Part shown: one piece after another, positions 12,312 through 22,665 of the stretch
How the letters are laid out: every line of letters starts with the position of its first letter
Position numbering within the stretch: the stretch's first letter is position 1
Assembly (NCBI GenBank): GCA_950295325.1
Contig: OX485805.1
Location: 23,485,501-23,549,500, forward strand
From: Polytrichum commune
Taxonomy: Eukaryota > Streptophyta > Polytrichopsida > Polytrichales > Polytrichaceae
Direction of reading: 5' to 3'
Length of the DNA: 64,000 bases
The notes under the pieces: generated by a model
Databases searched by the model: none
Seen by the model: only the letters and a program-made list of their open reading frames with translations
What the model was told of the DNA's origin: nothing
Program-made: the position numbers and the translations under genes

Positions 12312-12509
12312 ATGGAACAGACAAACACGCCCCACATCACACAAACACATAAAAACAACATCAAACACCCAAACCAAATAACAAAACTAGACTACGAAGT
12401 AATAAATACATACAATAATAATAACAAAAAACAACGGTACACAACCTACAAAAAACGGAAAATCCTCCTCATAATCCACGCTTTCTTACACCTACTCCTA
12501 ATACTTAGC

Positions 12510-12536
12510 GGAGACATCGAAACTAACCCGGGTCCC
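12510..12536 (+). other. 2A-type ribosome-skipping motif in ORF2
   Basis: Residues 67-75 of ORF2 read GDIETNPGP, a perfect match to the D-V/I-E-X-N-P-G-P signature. The preceding residues ILLIIHAFLHLLLIL form the hydrophobic/helical upstream part these motifs need. Skipping between G74 and P75 would release a 74-residue leader from the enzymatic part. 2A motifs near the ORF start are known in trypanosome L1Tc/ingi and in several animal AP-endonuclease LINEs. Activity here is untested. Confidence 0.85.
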
Positions 12537-13173
12537 ATGCCCAACGTCCTACAGTCACACCCATCCACACACAAAAATAGATGCAAAAGATACTTTATAG
12601 AATGCACAATCAAGTTACAACCCGAGTACCAACACTTAGCAAAACAATTTTCTCCAATCACAAATATAACACATCCAAATCATCAAGACACAACCACAGT
12701 CCATCCACACCTATCAAGATATATTTACCAAAATCAACACCACCCACCCCCACGCATACTGTACGCACTTATTACCACAATTAGCCCAGTAATCGAGACA
12801 TGCAACCATATACTAATACAAACCCTAGAACCAGACTGGACAACAAAAGTCTTAGAACGAATGGCCTCACTCCAAAACCCACCGGAAAGACACATCAGCA
12901 CCCCACACCCATACACACAATTCCTGCAAATAAACCAAGACATCATAAACCCACCTAACAACATCAACAAAAAATTATATAACTTCATGAACCAAAATAC
13001 TAAACCACTAACTCTACAATTAATGAAAGACAAATTCCCTTTTCTACCAGAAAATCTACTTATAGAATCATTAAAATGCAAAGAGCCACTAATAGAATAC
13101 TCCCACCCCCCACCACTACCCAACACACCAGCACAACACCCCCAAGCGAACCAGACAACACATCACAGTACAC

Positions 13174-13960
13174 ACATAATCACATGGAATGCTTCATCAC
13201 TAAATACAGCCCTACCAAACCTACACCAACTTATATCCAATACACCAAACAACCCGGCAATTATCACTATACAAGAAACCAAACTAACAGCAACAAAATC
13301 TACAAAGTATATACAAAGCCTATTCCCTCAATATAAACTAATATTCAACAATACACATGCACTAACAAGATGCATACAACAAAGAATGTCATATACACCT
13401 GCAAGAGGCGGACTCCTTACGCTCATAAATAAAACATACGCATACCCATGCAATATTACTAAAATCTCCACCCCAGCCGCAATATCACCATACCTCCAAA
13501 TAATAGAAATAAAGAACCAACCCCTACAACCATGGCTAATAATACACATCTATATGCCAACACACGAAGTAGATACACGATTTATACCAATATTATAACA
13601 GAACATAACACAACAAACCACTAATCACCCCAACCATACACACATTCTATGCGGAGACTTTAACAGAGACATAGCTCTAATTGGACGACAAAACGAATAC
13701 ATCACAACACCACCACAAGCACAAGATATAGAATGGTGTACATTTGTAAACAGCCTGCAACTTACGTACGTCCCCACGAACAGCTCATACTCTAGACAAG
13801 GTGGCCAAAACTATAACCAAACTAGCATAATAGATGGATACTTCATAAAAACAACTAACAATACTTTATACACATCAACCACGAATAATGACCACAACCT
13901 TAATTCAGACCACTCACCAATAATATTACATATACCAAATAACACATTAATAACCCGATG
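13174..13960 (+). other. AP-endonuclease-like domain of ORF2
   Basis: Exonuclease-endonuclease-phosphatase motifs in order: ITWNASSLNT (metal-binding Asn), AIITIQETKL (catalytic Glu), IHIYMP, CGDFN at 13650-13664, a STIIDGYF-type segment (SIIDGYFI) and SDHSPI at 13905. One TAA at 13596-13598 interrupts the frame, which otherwise continues. In LINEs this enzyme nicks the target DNA. Confidence 0.88.
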
Positions 13961-14829
13961 TATGCCGACAATAACAGATAAACCCCAAGGATATTAAATC
14001 CTATCCCACAAGCAAATATTGAAAACTTCAAAAAAAAAAATTTTGAAGAAAATGCACTCCAAATAAATGAACTTACAAACACACTAAGCAAAGACCAACT
14101 AACAAACGACCAATGACAATCATCTTGTACAATACTAAACCACCTAATACAAAATATTTCTGACAAAATCCAAGACATGTGCAACGCACCACCCTTCCCA
14201 AACCTCACAAACCGTACATCACAACAAGGAGGCTTTCTGCCAAGAAAACTCCAAAAAAAATGGAAACACCACCTCTCCACCTACCACCTAATCAAGAAAG
14301 CAATTTTCACCATAAAAAATTCACCTAAATGGCCAACACACCCAATAATAGAAGAATTAAAAAACCACACCCAAGTTAATATCCCACCCCCCCAAATCAA
14401 GAACCCCACCAACAAGAATGGATAAAAAATTAGCCCAAATAGCCAAAATTGCAAATATACACGCTCGAAAAATTACTACAAAATACACCCAAGAATGTGT
14501 CAAAAAAACTATATCCAAATACAGACAATTACATAAAAAACCCTAAAAAAATCAACAAAAGAGTCTTCAAACATCAAGAAACACCCCCATTAGATTGCAT
14601 TACAGATAACGACAACAATATCCTTACAAACCCAATGGACATAGCCAATGAAATCCACAAACAACAATCAATTAGTAACAGACCCACAGTTTCAACATGC
14701 TACCACCAACCAGAATACACACCACATTGTACTTGCCGAGTAAGACAATACCCATGGCATGACCTTGATGGATTTGTTATCGATAAAAGAAGAAACCCAC
14801 AAACCCCGCTACATAAATACTTCAACAGA

Positions 14830-16074
14830 AAAACATACGACTTAAGCCTTAAAAACCTAGCCAACAACAAAACACCCGGCCCAGATAAAATTCCTAACAT
14901 AATTTAAAAAAATATGCCTGAAAGCTTTCACAAACTACTCTTCCTATTCTTTTCTCACTGCTATAAACAAAAACAAATTCCAAAATCATGGAAACTAAGC
15001 TTAACTATACTCTTATATAAAAAGAGAGATCCCTCCAAATTAACCAACCATAGACCAATTGCACTAGCAAACACAATATACAAATTTTTTACGAGCACTC
15101 TAACATTCATACTGTCAGCATACGGAGAAGAACACTAAATCTTACACGATAGTCAAGAAGGATTCATAGCAGAAAGAAGCACATCCAGACAACTTCAACT
15201 CCTGATAGCAACACTAAAAGACGTACAATTCACAAACCAAGACATATACCTACTATATATCGACTTTAAGAACGCCTTCGGCTCTTTTGACCACGCAAGA
15301 ATATTAGCCATAACCAAAGACTTAGGATATCCAGAAGACGTTGTGACCCTAATATGAAACATTTATTCAAACTCTAATACCATATTCACCGGCGAACATT
15401 TTGGAAAAACAAAACCTATACCCATACAAAGAGGCACAATACAAGGCGACACACTCAGCCCATACCTCTTTCTGATATTCCTAGAACCCCTGCTAAGATG
15501 GCTACACAGAAGGAAAAATGGATACACATTTGGTACATCCAAACTAACAATTAGCTCGGCAGCATACGCAGATGATCTGGCAGCTATCACAAGCAACCTC
15601 CAATCAATACAAATCCAACTAAATAAACTAGACAAATATTGTGATTGGGCCGGAATGAATTTGGGAGTGCCAAAATGCGCCATCACAGGATGCCCAAATA
15701 AATCAAAAACAAAACCTAAAACATTCAAAGCCAAAATCCAAGCCCAAAACATCAACTACAAAAACCAATTACTATCTATTCTACACCAAAACGAACCTTA
15801 TGTATATTTAGGCATACAACTAGTACCCTCACTTAAATGGAAACTCCAAACACACATCACTTTAATCAAAATAATAAACCAATGCAAACAACTAACAACT
15901 TGCCCAGCTACAATGAAACAAAAAATAAGCATGGTGGACACCGTCATCAGAGCCGGTATAGCCTATAGCTTCTACGTAGTCCCATACTCATTACCAACCA
16001 TTAAAAAATTAGACAAAAAAATTATTGGAATCCAAAAAAAAAATGCGGCCTATTCAAATGTACAGCAAATATAA
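14830..16074 (+). other. Reverse transcriptase domain of ORF2
   Basis: Non-LTR RT blocks in order: NNKTPGPDKIPN, RPIALANTIYKF, GFIAERSTSRQL, YIDFKNAFGSFDH (first catalytic Asp at 15262-15264), GTIQGDTLSPYLF, YADDL (15565-15579) and a VYLGIQL-like segment. Stops at 14905, 15136 and 15355 interrupt one frame. Confidence 0.93.
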
Positions 16075-17429
16075 TAACCCAACTACCACATGACCTATTT
16101 GGATTATAAGTCTTCTCACTAAAAATGCCTATCTAAGATGTATTGGTGAACAACTAAAAAACGCATTAAACGACCATGGCAGATTAAGAATAATATACAA
16201 ATGACTCATACAACATGTACTAGCCAAACACAGAGGGGTGGAGGACATACAAAGAATTAAATACCAAGACTGTATCAGATCACCTACAACAAGAACACTA
16301 TTTCTTATGAAAAAAGAAGGAGGAATTCACCTCAAAAGCACAAAAGCAAATTTCCAATTTCATATGACAAAACTGGAATAAGAATGAAGAACACAAGCCA
16401 TAGCTCATCTACCACAACTAGACAACGAGATATCCCTTAAACTCCTACATAAACTTCTAACCCACAACATACAAAAAATAAAACACATTTCTCTCCCCAA
16501 CGGCACAAATTTAATGTCACCAAAAGACTTCCAAACCTATTACAAAACACCGACAAAACTAGTAAAAAATGCACTACATATAGCGGAACAACTCTTTTGC
16601 CACCAAATCTGTAACCAAAACTGCCCAAATCCATGTACTCGACACCCACAAGTCCGCACACTCAAAGCACAATACATATCAGAAAATAGTGAACTAACAC
16701 CAAGAATGCCGGAAAACCCCCCGCATCCACCACTACCACAACAACCCGAACAACCCAACCCACCCTCAAATATAAAAAATAATCCTCTAAGATTCCCCAT
16801 ACAAATTATACTAAATCACAAAACAAACGAAACAAAAGATAAATATAAAATAACAAAAAAATTCAACACGTATCTATGCCAATGGTCACCTCAAAATAAC
16901 ACAACATATAATAAATGGCTACCACAAGGTGACCTATTCTCACTAAACCAACCCACAGTAGTCGAACACAACATTAAACTACTAAAAGAATACTACACGA
17001 GACATCAACACAATTACTACAATAGCATAGTATATACGCATCTAACCCCTACACAAACTAAAGACTCGAGATTCATACCACCATCTACGATAATACCACA
17101 CACCCAAATATCAATAATAGAATGTAACCCAGAAAAATATATTACCTCTGTAACTAACACTATACAAACACAACACGAACTAACACACATATATATGAAG
17201 ACACAGGCAAACACCTCATTACCATCCCAACCACTAGACTAAAATGACTATGGCAACAATATAACAAAGACAAATATAATACACATGGTCTAGTACCCCC
17301 CCCCCCCCACAATCATTTGAAACAAAATTAGTATGGCTCTACCAAAGATATAACCCTAAACAATCGAAAAAAGACCCACTAAAAATAGCTCAATACACCC
17401 TCTCACAAAACCTCCTAGACTCCATCACA

Positions 17430-17971
17430 AAAGCATTCAACATCTCACACTCATACTTCTCCTCACCAATAACATGTTCTACACATATCACAAATTTTTT
17501 TCCCCATTTGCAAGGGACAAAGTTTTTGGATCACTAGGCACCGCCTTCCAATATAAATGGAATTGAATTGGGTATGTCCACCCACATAATGAAGAAATGG
17601 CCCAACAAGCAATACATTGGGCTAGATTAGCAACCAAAAACGACCCAAACACCATCACATTACTAGTCACACCGGACATCAATTGGTACCAAAATTACTC
17701 ACCACACACCGGACCCTTCCCGGATGTACATGTTCTGACCCATTTCACTACAGATACCATCACATACGACGAACCCACAACCCCTCAAAATACAAACAAA
17801 TCCCGAATTGAACCATTAGCAATACACATCTTTTGTATCCACCACCAAAACCACAATATTGGCACACCCAACCAAATAGATATAATCAAAACAACAATAG
17901 AAAATCTACAAATAGCACAATACCACATACAAATTAAAAGGCCCCACCCACACCCAACAACACACCAGTAA
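17430..17971 (+). other. Methyltransferase/PCIF1-like block between RT and RNase H
   Basis: Reads, with one frameshift at a T run near 17500, SHSYFSSPITCS, RDKVFGSLGTAFQYKW, GYVHPHNEEMAQQAIHWA, NTITLLVTPDINW and DVHVLTHF. This order resembles the PCIF1/N6-adenine methyltransferase type: an FASPL segment, an FGSLGSFF segment, the (V/A)NPPF catalytic tetrad, then a strand of the LSFVVIVPEW kind. The tetrad position here reads VHPHN, so catalysis may be lost or altered. The similarity is from my recall of motif order and needs a profile search. Confidence 0.45.
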
Positions 17972-18087
17972 ACAAAAACATTAAATGGAATAAATTACTT
18001 TACCCACCCCATATTAACCCGCCAACCACAAACACACCACCATTATCAAACTACAAAATCAACACTAGATTAAAATTCCCACCACAA

Positions 18088-18535
18088 TACAGCTACTACA
18101 CAGACGGCTCGTTTGTCCCACCCAGAAAAGACAACGCCGGGCATTGGAAGAAAGAAAAGAAGCGGGCTACGGAATCTACAACCCAAAAAAACAGAAATAC
18201 GTATATCAAAGAGACTACCTGGCCTACAAACCAGCTTTAGAGCAGAACTAATGGCCATACACAAAACACTCAAACTAATTACTACTAAATACGCTAATGA
18301 ACCAGCACACATATTCACAGACTGTCTCGACTGTCTATATGTATTTAATACACAAATTAAACACCCCACCGACCATAACAACCACGCTGACAAAACTATA
18401 TTAAAATCTATGGTAGAAATGTTAAAAAGCCGAACACAACCCACCACGATGTATAAAGTCAAAGCACACATAAACATTGATGGGAATGAACAAACAGACC
18501 AGCTAGCAAAACAAGGCATCAAAAAAAAGATTTAG
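18088..18535 (+). other. RNase H domain of ORF2
   Basis: Type I RNase H carboxylates are visible: YYTDGSFVP (Asp at 18103-18105), FRAELMAIHKTL (Glu), HIFTDCLDCLYVF (Asp) and GNEQTDQLAKQG (final Asp). Two frameshifts lie between the first and second motif. Confidence 0.85.
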
Positions 18536-18887
18536 ATTCGCTGAAAAATCATACGAATATGCATACACTACTCCATACTACTTTCAAAAAGACACATGGC
18601 CTGGCCCAACCAAACGACCTGACAAAGGCCCTGTCAGATGCCTTGAAACATACATTACCAAACACGACCGAGATAACAACCTAAAAATCATGTCAGAACA
18701 ATTCCCCAACATTAGCAAATGGACAATGAACCCTGATATAGATAACGAAATATCCAACAATTTCTGGTCTAACCCTGCAATAACAGATCCACAAAAAACA
18801 TGCCTACTAAAATTCCGAACGGGACAATACATGGGCAATGCCAGAAAACAACTATTTTTTGGCATAGAAAGATTCCCATCTATCACA

Positions 18888-19440
18888 TGCTCAATCTGCA
18901 ACTCCCTTGATGCAGATACATAGCTACATGTACTGTTAAAATGCAACCAACACCACATACATGCCCTAAGAACCAAAAGACACAACAAAGCAGTATGGGA
19001 ACTAAGAAAGCTACTCCTATCATGGCAAAAATCCAAATGTTACATCCTCATGAATGCAGGAACATTTAACAACAACCCACAAGAGAATACAGTCTCCACA
19101 TGGCTCCTCCCATGCACATGTACACAACAAACATGCCACTGTAACGCTAAATTCAAACCCGACCTCCTGTGTATTAAAGAACTCCCACACCAAAGTACCC
19201 CACCATCACACCCAATAGACAATCTGGCGATACATTTAATCGAATTCACATACACAAATGACAGATTTCCACAGGATACAATTAACAATAAAATCCAAAA
19301 ATATCAACCATTAATTAACGACATCACTCAACACGGCTGGAAAACAGAGCCACTTCTAGTCATTACGGCCGGAACAAGAGGAACCATGCACGTCCCGTCA
19401 ATGAAACAATTGGAACAAACATTTAAACTCCCTGAAAACC
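18888..19440 (+). other. CCHC zinc finger plus restriction-like endonuclease (RLE) domain
   Basis: Cysteines at 18888 and 18897, His at 18927 and Cys at 18942 give C-X2-C-X9-H-X4-C. Then KRHN (18975-18986), a Cys cluster CTCTQQTCHC, KPD (19155-19163) and IEFTYTNDR with Glu at 19242, followed by KIQKYQPLI and LLVITAGTRG. CCHC followed by RHN and (K/R)PD is the layout of R2-type endonucleases. The spacing from PD to the next acidic residue is longer than in R2, so the active-site assignment is tentative. One TAG (18921) lies inside the finger. Confidence 0.68.
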
Positions 19441-19550
19441 CGATAAAACATACATTCAAAGAAATAAACACTATTGCCATACAACATGCTAGTTCAATCC
19501 TTCTACATAAAAGGCGTACTGAAAACAACCAAGCAATACCAACAAAATAA

Positions 19551-20032
19551 GAAAGAAGAGGTCATAATGAGGACCCCTTTATTAAATTATATGAACACTA
19601 ATAGCTCAGGAAGAAGGGTAGAAGCCGGTTGGTCGGTAACAATTTTCCTGCCTTTAACCACTAGGTAGCACCAAGTCATGCATTACACATTTAAACGCTC
19701 CAACGGACTCAACGGGAATCAAACCCAGACCGTCTAAAGTACAGAACAAACATCCTCCCTCAACCAACCGAGGAAATATGACTTGGTGACCACCAACACC
19801 CCAATCCGCAACTTATACTATAACACTGACGTCACTACCCGATAAATTACCGCAATCGGTTACATTTACGTTGTCTCCTGGTTACTATAGTGCCCATCCT
19901 CGAAAGGGGAGAGTAGTACTGTCCCAATTTCCCCCTGTCTGGTAGACATCGGGTCATTTGACAATACGAATGGACACTTCATTCACGCCGGCCCCTTAAA
20001 CTGGGACCGGAGTTTCTATCTATCTATCTATC
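19551..20032 (+). other. 3' region of the retrotransposon with inverted repeat and TCTA tail
   Basis: CACCAAGTCAT (19669-19679) and ATGACTTGGTG (19778-19788) form an 11-bp inverted repeat around a 98-bp loop. On the minus strand the loop contains GGTTGGTTGAGGGAGG and GGGTTTGATTCCCG, which resemble tRNA A and B boxes. The element ends in four TCTA units (about 20015-20032) where the RT would have begun on the target. Confidence 0.65.
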
Positions 20033-20047
20033 TTGGATTTTTGTAGG
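20033..20047. repeat. Right target-site duplication of the 14.6-kb retrotransposon
   Basis: TTGGATTTTTGTAGG, identical to 5414-5428, placed directly after the TCTA tail. Confidence 0.9.
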
Positions 20048-21410
20048 GGAGGTGGCCATTGGCAACACCTCCGACTTTGAGGAGTGGATCTCACCTATGT
20101 TCAAGTGGTGTGTGGTTAGGTATGTATCTATGAACAAACCCCAAAAAGGCCTATACTTAAAAACAATTGGACAATAATAGGGCTATCCTTAAAGTCTCTC
20201 AAAGACTCATGATCTGGTAGGGAGTTTTGGCCCACTTTTGACATTTAATAAAGTTTAAGGAGTGTTCAAGGGTGTTGGAACCCTTGATTTTTGTGAATGG
20301 AAGGGAAGGTGTTTGACTTTAGAGTGCACAAGAGTGTTGCATAAAAACGAATTTTATAGCAAATTTTTGAAGGCACCTAAAATGATGCTCTCAAAAGTTT
20401 GACAAGGAGTTTATTTTTGTAGACTTATGTTGGCCAAAATCAAGCGCTTCCACTAAACTTCACCAAAATTGGAGGCTCCAACACCACTCGAACACTCTTT
20501 GTGCATTATGAGATGTCGACAATGGGGCATAATTCCCTATGAAAACATGGGTTTTGAGAGATTTTTAGGGGAAAAATGTTATGTTATTAGCATAGGCCCT
20601 TCGGGAGGCACCAAACATGCCTCTTTTAAGGGTTGCTCCTATTAAGAGCTCACCAAAGGTTCTTGTGTCAAAGACTGATTTTGAAACACAAGTGAAACTC
20701 CTTGGACATCGTTGTTCAATCCAAATGATTTTGAGAAAACTTTAGGATCTTAAAATAGGTTGTGCTCCATACACGTATTGGCTCGGCCTATGCAAGGCTA
20801 GTTTGGTCCATAGATCCTAGTACGATAAGCTAGAAAAGTTATCTATAACAACATGCATGCACTCTTGAAAAAGTGAACACGACAATCATGAAGACTTAAG
20901 CTTAAATGATCCTTTGAGAGCGAACCAGGAGAATCTTCACTTTGATAATGAATAAGACATTCGTAGGAGCTCCCATTATTTATAAGGGAATGAGCTACAG
21001 CCTGGGCTTGGAATTGCTAACCATTATTTTGTATTGTACTGGTCAGTCATGCATGGGATTTCCCAGAAGAACTGGCTAGTTGGGAATGTGTGTTTGTCTG
21101 CATCCACAATAAGCAGGAAGTATATAAGTTAGCGAACTTGAGAAGCTTTGGCAACCATTGATCCTGTGTATTGAAGGAGTCACTGGAAACAAGCTCCACA
21201 TTTGGTGCCACCATGGCAGAAGAGGAAAAGGTGCCACCCCAATTAAGGAGCGAGGTTCGCGGCAGCTTTCATTTTGTCCCATTGCAACCACAGCATCCCT
21301 CTTGGATCGGCAAAAAGAGAATCAGCATTCTGCAAAATTTATGATTCTTGCTCGAAATCCAGTGACAAAATCATGAGACGCATCGACTTAGAGAAACTAA
21401 CTTATGCACG
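20048..21410. other. Spacer, no gene recognised
   Basis: The first 70 bases could be an exon (EVAIGNTSDFEEWISPMFKW) of the transcript interrupted by the retrotransposon. Beyond that I see no coding frame. A string ACATTTGGTGCCACCATGG near 21200 resembles the start of an LTR-element internal region, but no paired LTR is visible. Confidence 0.4.
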
Positions 21411-22440
21411 GCAAGTTGGAATCACAGGTCAAAATGCCTCGTTCTTTGTTGGATGCCTAAACCCTTGCCTCCAAGGAACCAGTGTACGGGTTGGTTTAAG
21501 GTTTAGGGCAAGTTGGAAATCACAGGTCAAAATTGCTCCTTCTTTTGTTGCCTGCACCCCATCAAGCCTGGATTTGGGCGAACCAACCCATACACTCGTT
21601 CTTTGTTGGATGCCTAAACCCTTGCCTCCAAGGAACCAATGTACGGGTTGGTTTAGGGTTTAGGGCAAGTTGGAAATCACAGGTCAAAACTGCTCCTCCT
21701 TTTGTTGCTTGCACCCCATCAAGCCTGGATTTGGGCGAACCAACCCATACACTCGTTCTTTGTTGGATGCCTAAACCCTTGCCTCCAAGGAACCAGTGTA
21801 CAGGTTGGTTTAGGGTTTAGGGCAAGTTGGAATCACAAGTCAAAACTGCTCCTTCTTTTGTTGCTTGCACCCCATCAAGCCTGGGTTTGGGCGAACCAAC
21901 CCATACACTCATTCTTTGTTGGATGCCTAAACCCTTGCCTCCAAGGAACCAATGTACTGGTTGGTTTAGGATTTAGGGCAAGTTGGAATCACAGGTCAAA
22001 ACTGCTCCTTCTTCTGCTGCCTGCACCCCATCAAGCTTGGATTTGGGCGAACCAACACATACATTCGTTCTTTGTTGGATGCCTGAACCCTTGCCTCCAA
22101 GGAACCAATGCACGGGTTGGTTTAGGGTTTAGGGCAAGTTGGAACCACAGGTCAAAACTGCTCCTTCTTCTGCTGCTTGCACCCCATCAAGCTTGGATTT
22201 GGGTGAACCAACCCATGCACTCGTTTTTGTTGGATGCCTAAACCCTTGCCTCCAAGGAACCAGTGTACTGGTTGGTTTAGGGTTTAGGGCAAGTTGGAAT
22301 CACAGACCAAAACGCCTCCTTCTTCTGTTGCTTGCACCCCATCAAGCTTGGATTTGGGCGAACCAACCCACACACTCGTTCTTTGTTGGATGCATAAACT
22401 CTTGCCTCCAAGGAACCAGTGTATGGGTTGCTTCGCCCTA
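21411..22440 (+). repeat. Tandem array of a 156-bp unit with plant telomere motifs inside
   Basis: The anchor TTCTTTGTTGGATGCCT recurs at 21442, 21599, 21756, 21912, 22068, about 22224 and 22379, giving steps of 155-157 bp and seven units. Most units contain GGTTTAGGGTTTAGGGC or a one-base variant. Other constant parts are CTTGCCTCCAAGGAACCA and CACCCCATCAAGC. Frames through the array are open by chance. Confidence 0.95.
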
Positions 22441-22665
22441 GCCATCAAGCCTGTAGAGGATCTGCACCGATTCCACTTCTTCCACATTCTTCGGACCCAA
22501 TTCGGGACAACGGACGTTAAAGTAACCCCCTACGAACTTGTAGGGAGAGGCGGATACTTGCTGGGGTAGACCCCCAGAGGTTTATTTAGGTTTTCTAAAC
22601 CTGACTAAAAACTGCTACCCACCCCACCCAACTTCGACAAAAAAACATTTTGAAGGTCATTTGTC
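22441..22665 (+). repeat. Flank of the 156-bp array, inverted copy at 28030-28260
   Basis: Contains AACGGACGTTAAAGTAACCC, CCCCTACGAACTTGTAGGGA and ACATTTTGAAGG, all found in reverse complement and reverse order at 28030-28260. The array is therefore probably part of a dispersed element. Confidence 0.75.

Larger units (their letters stand above)
12312..19550 (+). pseudogene. Retrotransposon ORF2 polyprotein, broken by stops and frameshifts
   Basis: Starts at ATG 12312 (MEQTNTPHIT) and can be followed to TAA at 19548-19550, about 2400 codons, in shifting frames: frame of 12312 to about 13990, frame of 14449 to 16074, several shifts through 18110, then the frame of 18690 to the end. Visible stops include 13596, 14905, 15136, 15355 and 18921. 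Domain order is 2A, unknown region, AP endonuclease, RT, thumb-like segment with EGGIHLKST, Cys/Pro-rich linker (about 16600-16770), methyltransferase-like block, RNase H, CCHC zinc finger and restriction-like endonuclease. It should catalyse target cleavage and target-primed cDNA synthesis. Codon choice follows the A+C bias of the element, unlike the TAF1 exons. Confidence 0.85.
5429..20032 (+). mobile_element. Full-length but inactivated non-LTR retrotransposon, Dualen/RandI-like, 14,604 bp
   Basis: Bounded by the 15-bp duplication and ending in a short tandem TCTA tail, both marks of non-LTR retrotransposition. Parts in order: 5' region with 58-bp tandem repeats, ORF1 (7908-9953), A+C-rich spacer (9954-12311), ORF2 (12312-19550) with 2A motif, AP endonuclease, reverse transcriptase, methyltransferase-like block, RNase H and restriction-like endonuclease, then a 3' region with an inverted repeat. 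From about 9.9 kb onward the plus strand is strikingly poor in G and T. Several stops and frameshifts break ORF2, and ORF1 has one amber codon, so this copy is dead. Placement with Dualen/RandI follows from the two endonuclease types in one ORF; an independent lineage is equally possible. Confidence 0.85.

Noticed and set aside
9889-12324. A series of long minus-strand open frames rich in Phe, Val, Leu and Cys that look like membrane proteins
   Set aside because: They lie opposite G/T-poor sequence, so stop codons on the minus strand are rare by composition. They overlap one another in several frames and show no family motifs.
15355-15357. TGA read as tryptophan in ORF2
   Set aside because: Plant nuclear genes use the standard code, and TAA and TAG stops and frameshifts occur in the same ORF, so decay explains it.
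12312-19550. Penelope-like or LTR-type assignment of the 14.6-kb element
   Set aside because: It has an AP endonuclease, a YADD non-LTR RT, a TCTA tail and a 15-bp duplication, with no GIY-YIG domain, protease/integrase or LTRs.
21170-21300. LTR retrotransposon internal region starting near TTTGGTGCCACCATGG
   Set aside because: No paired LTR, polypurine tract or gag/pol frame could be found nearby.
21411-22440. CRISPR-like or coding interpretation of the regular 156-bp array
   Set aside because: There is no alternation of short repeats and unique spacers; the entire 156-bp unit is repeated. Open frames across it arise because the unit lacks stops in some frames.
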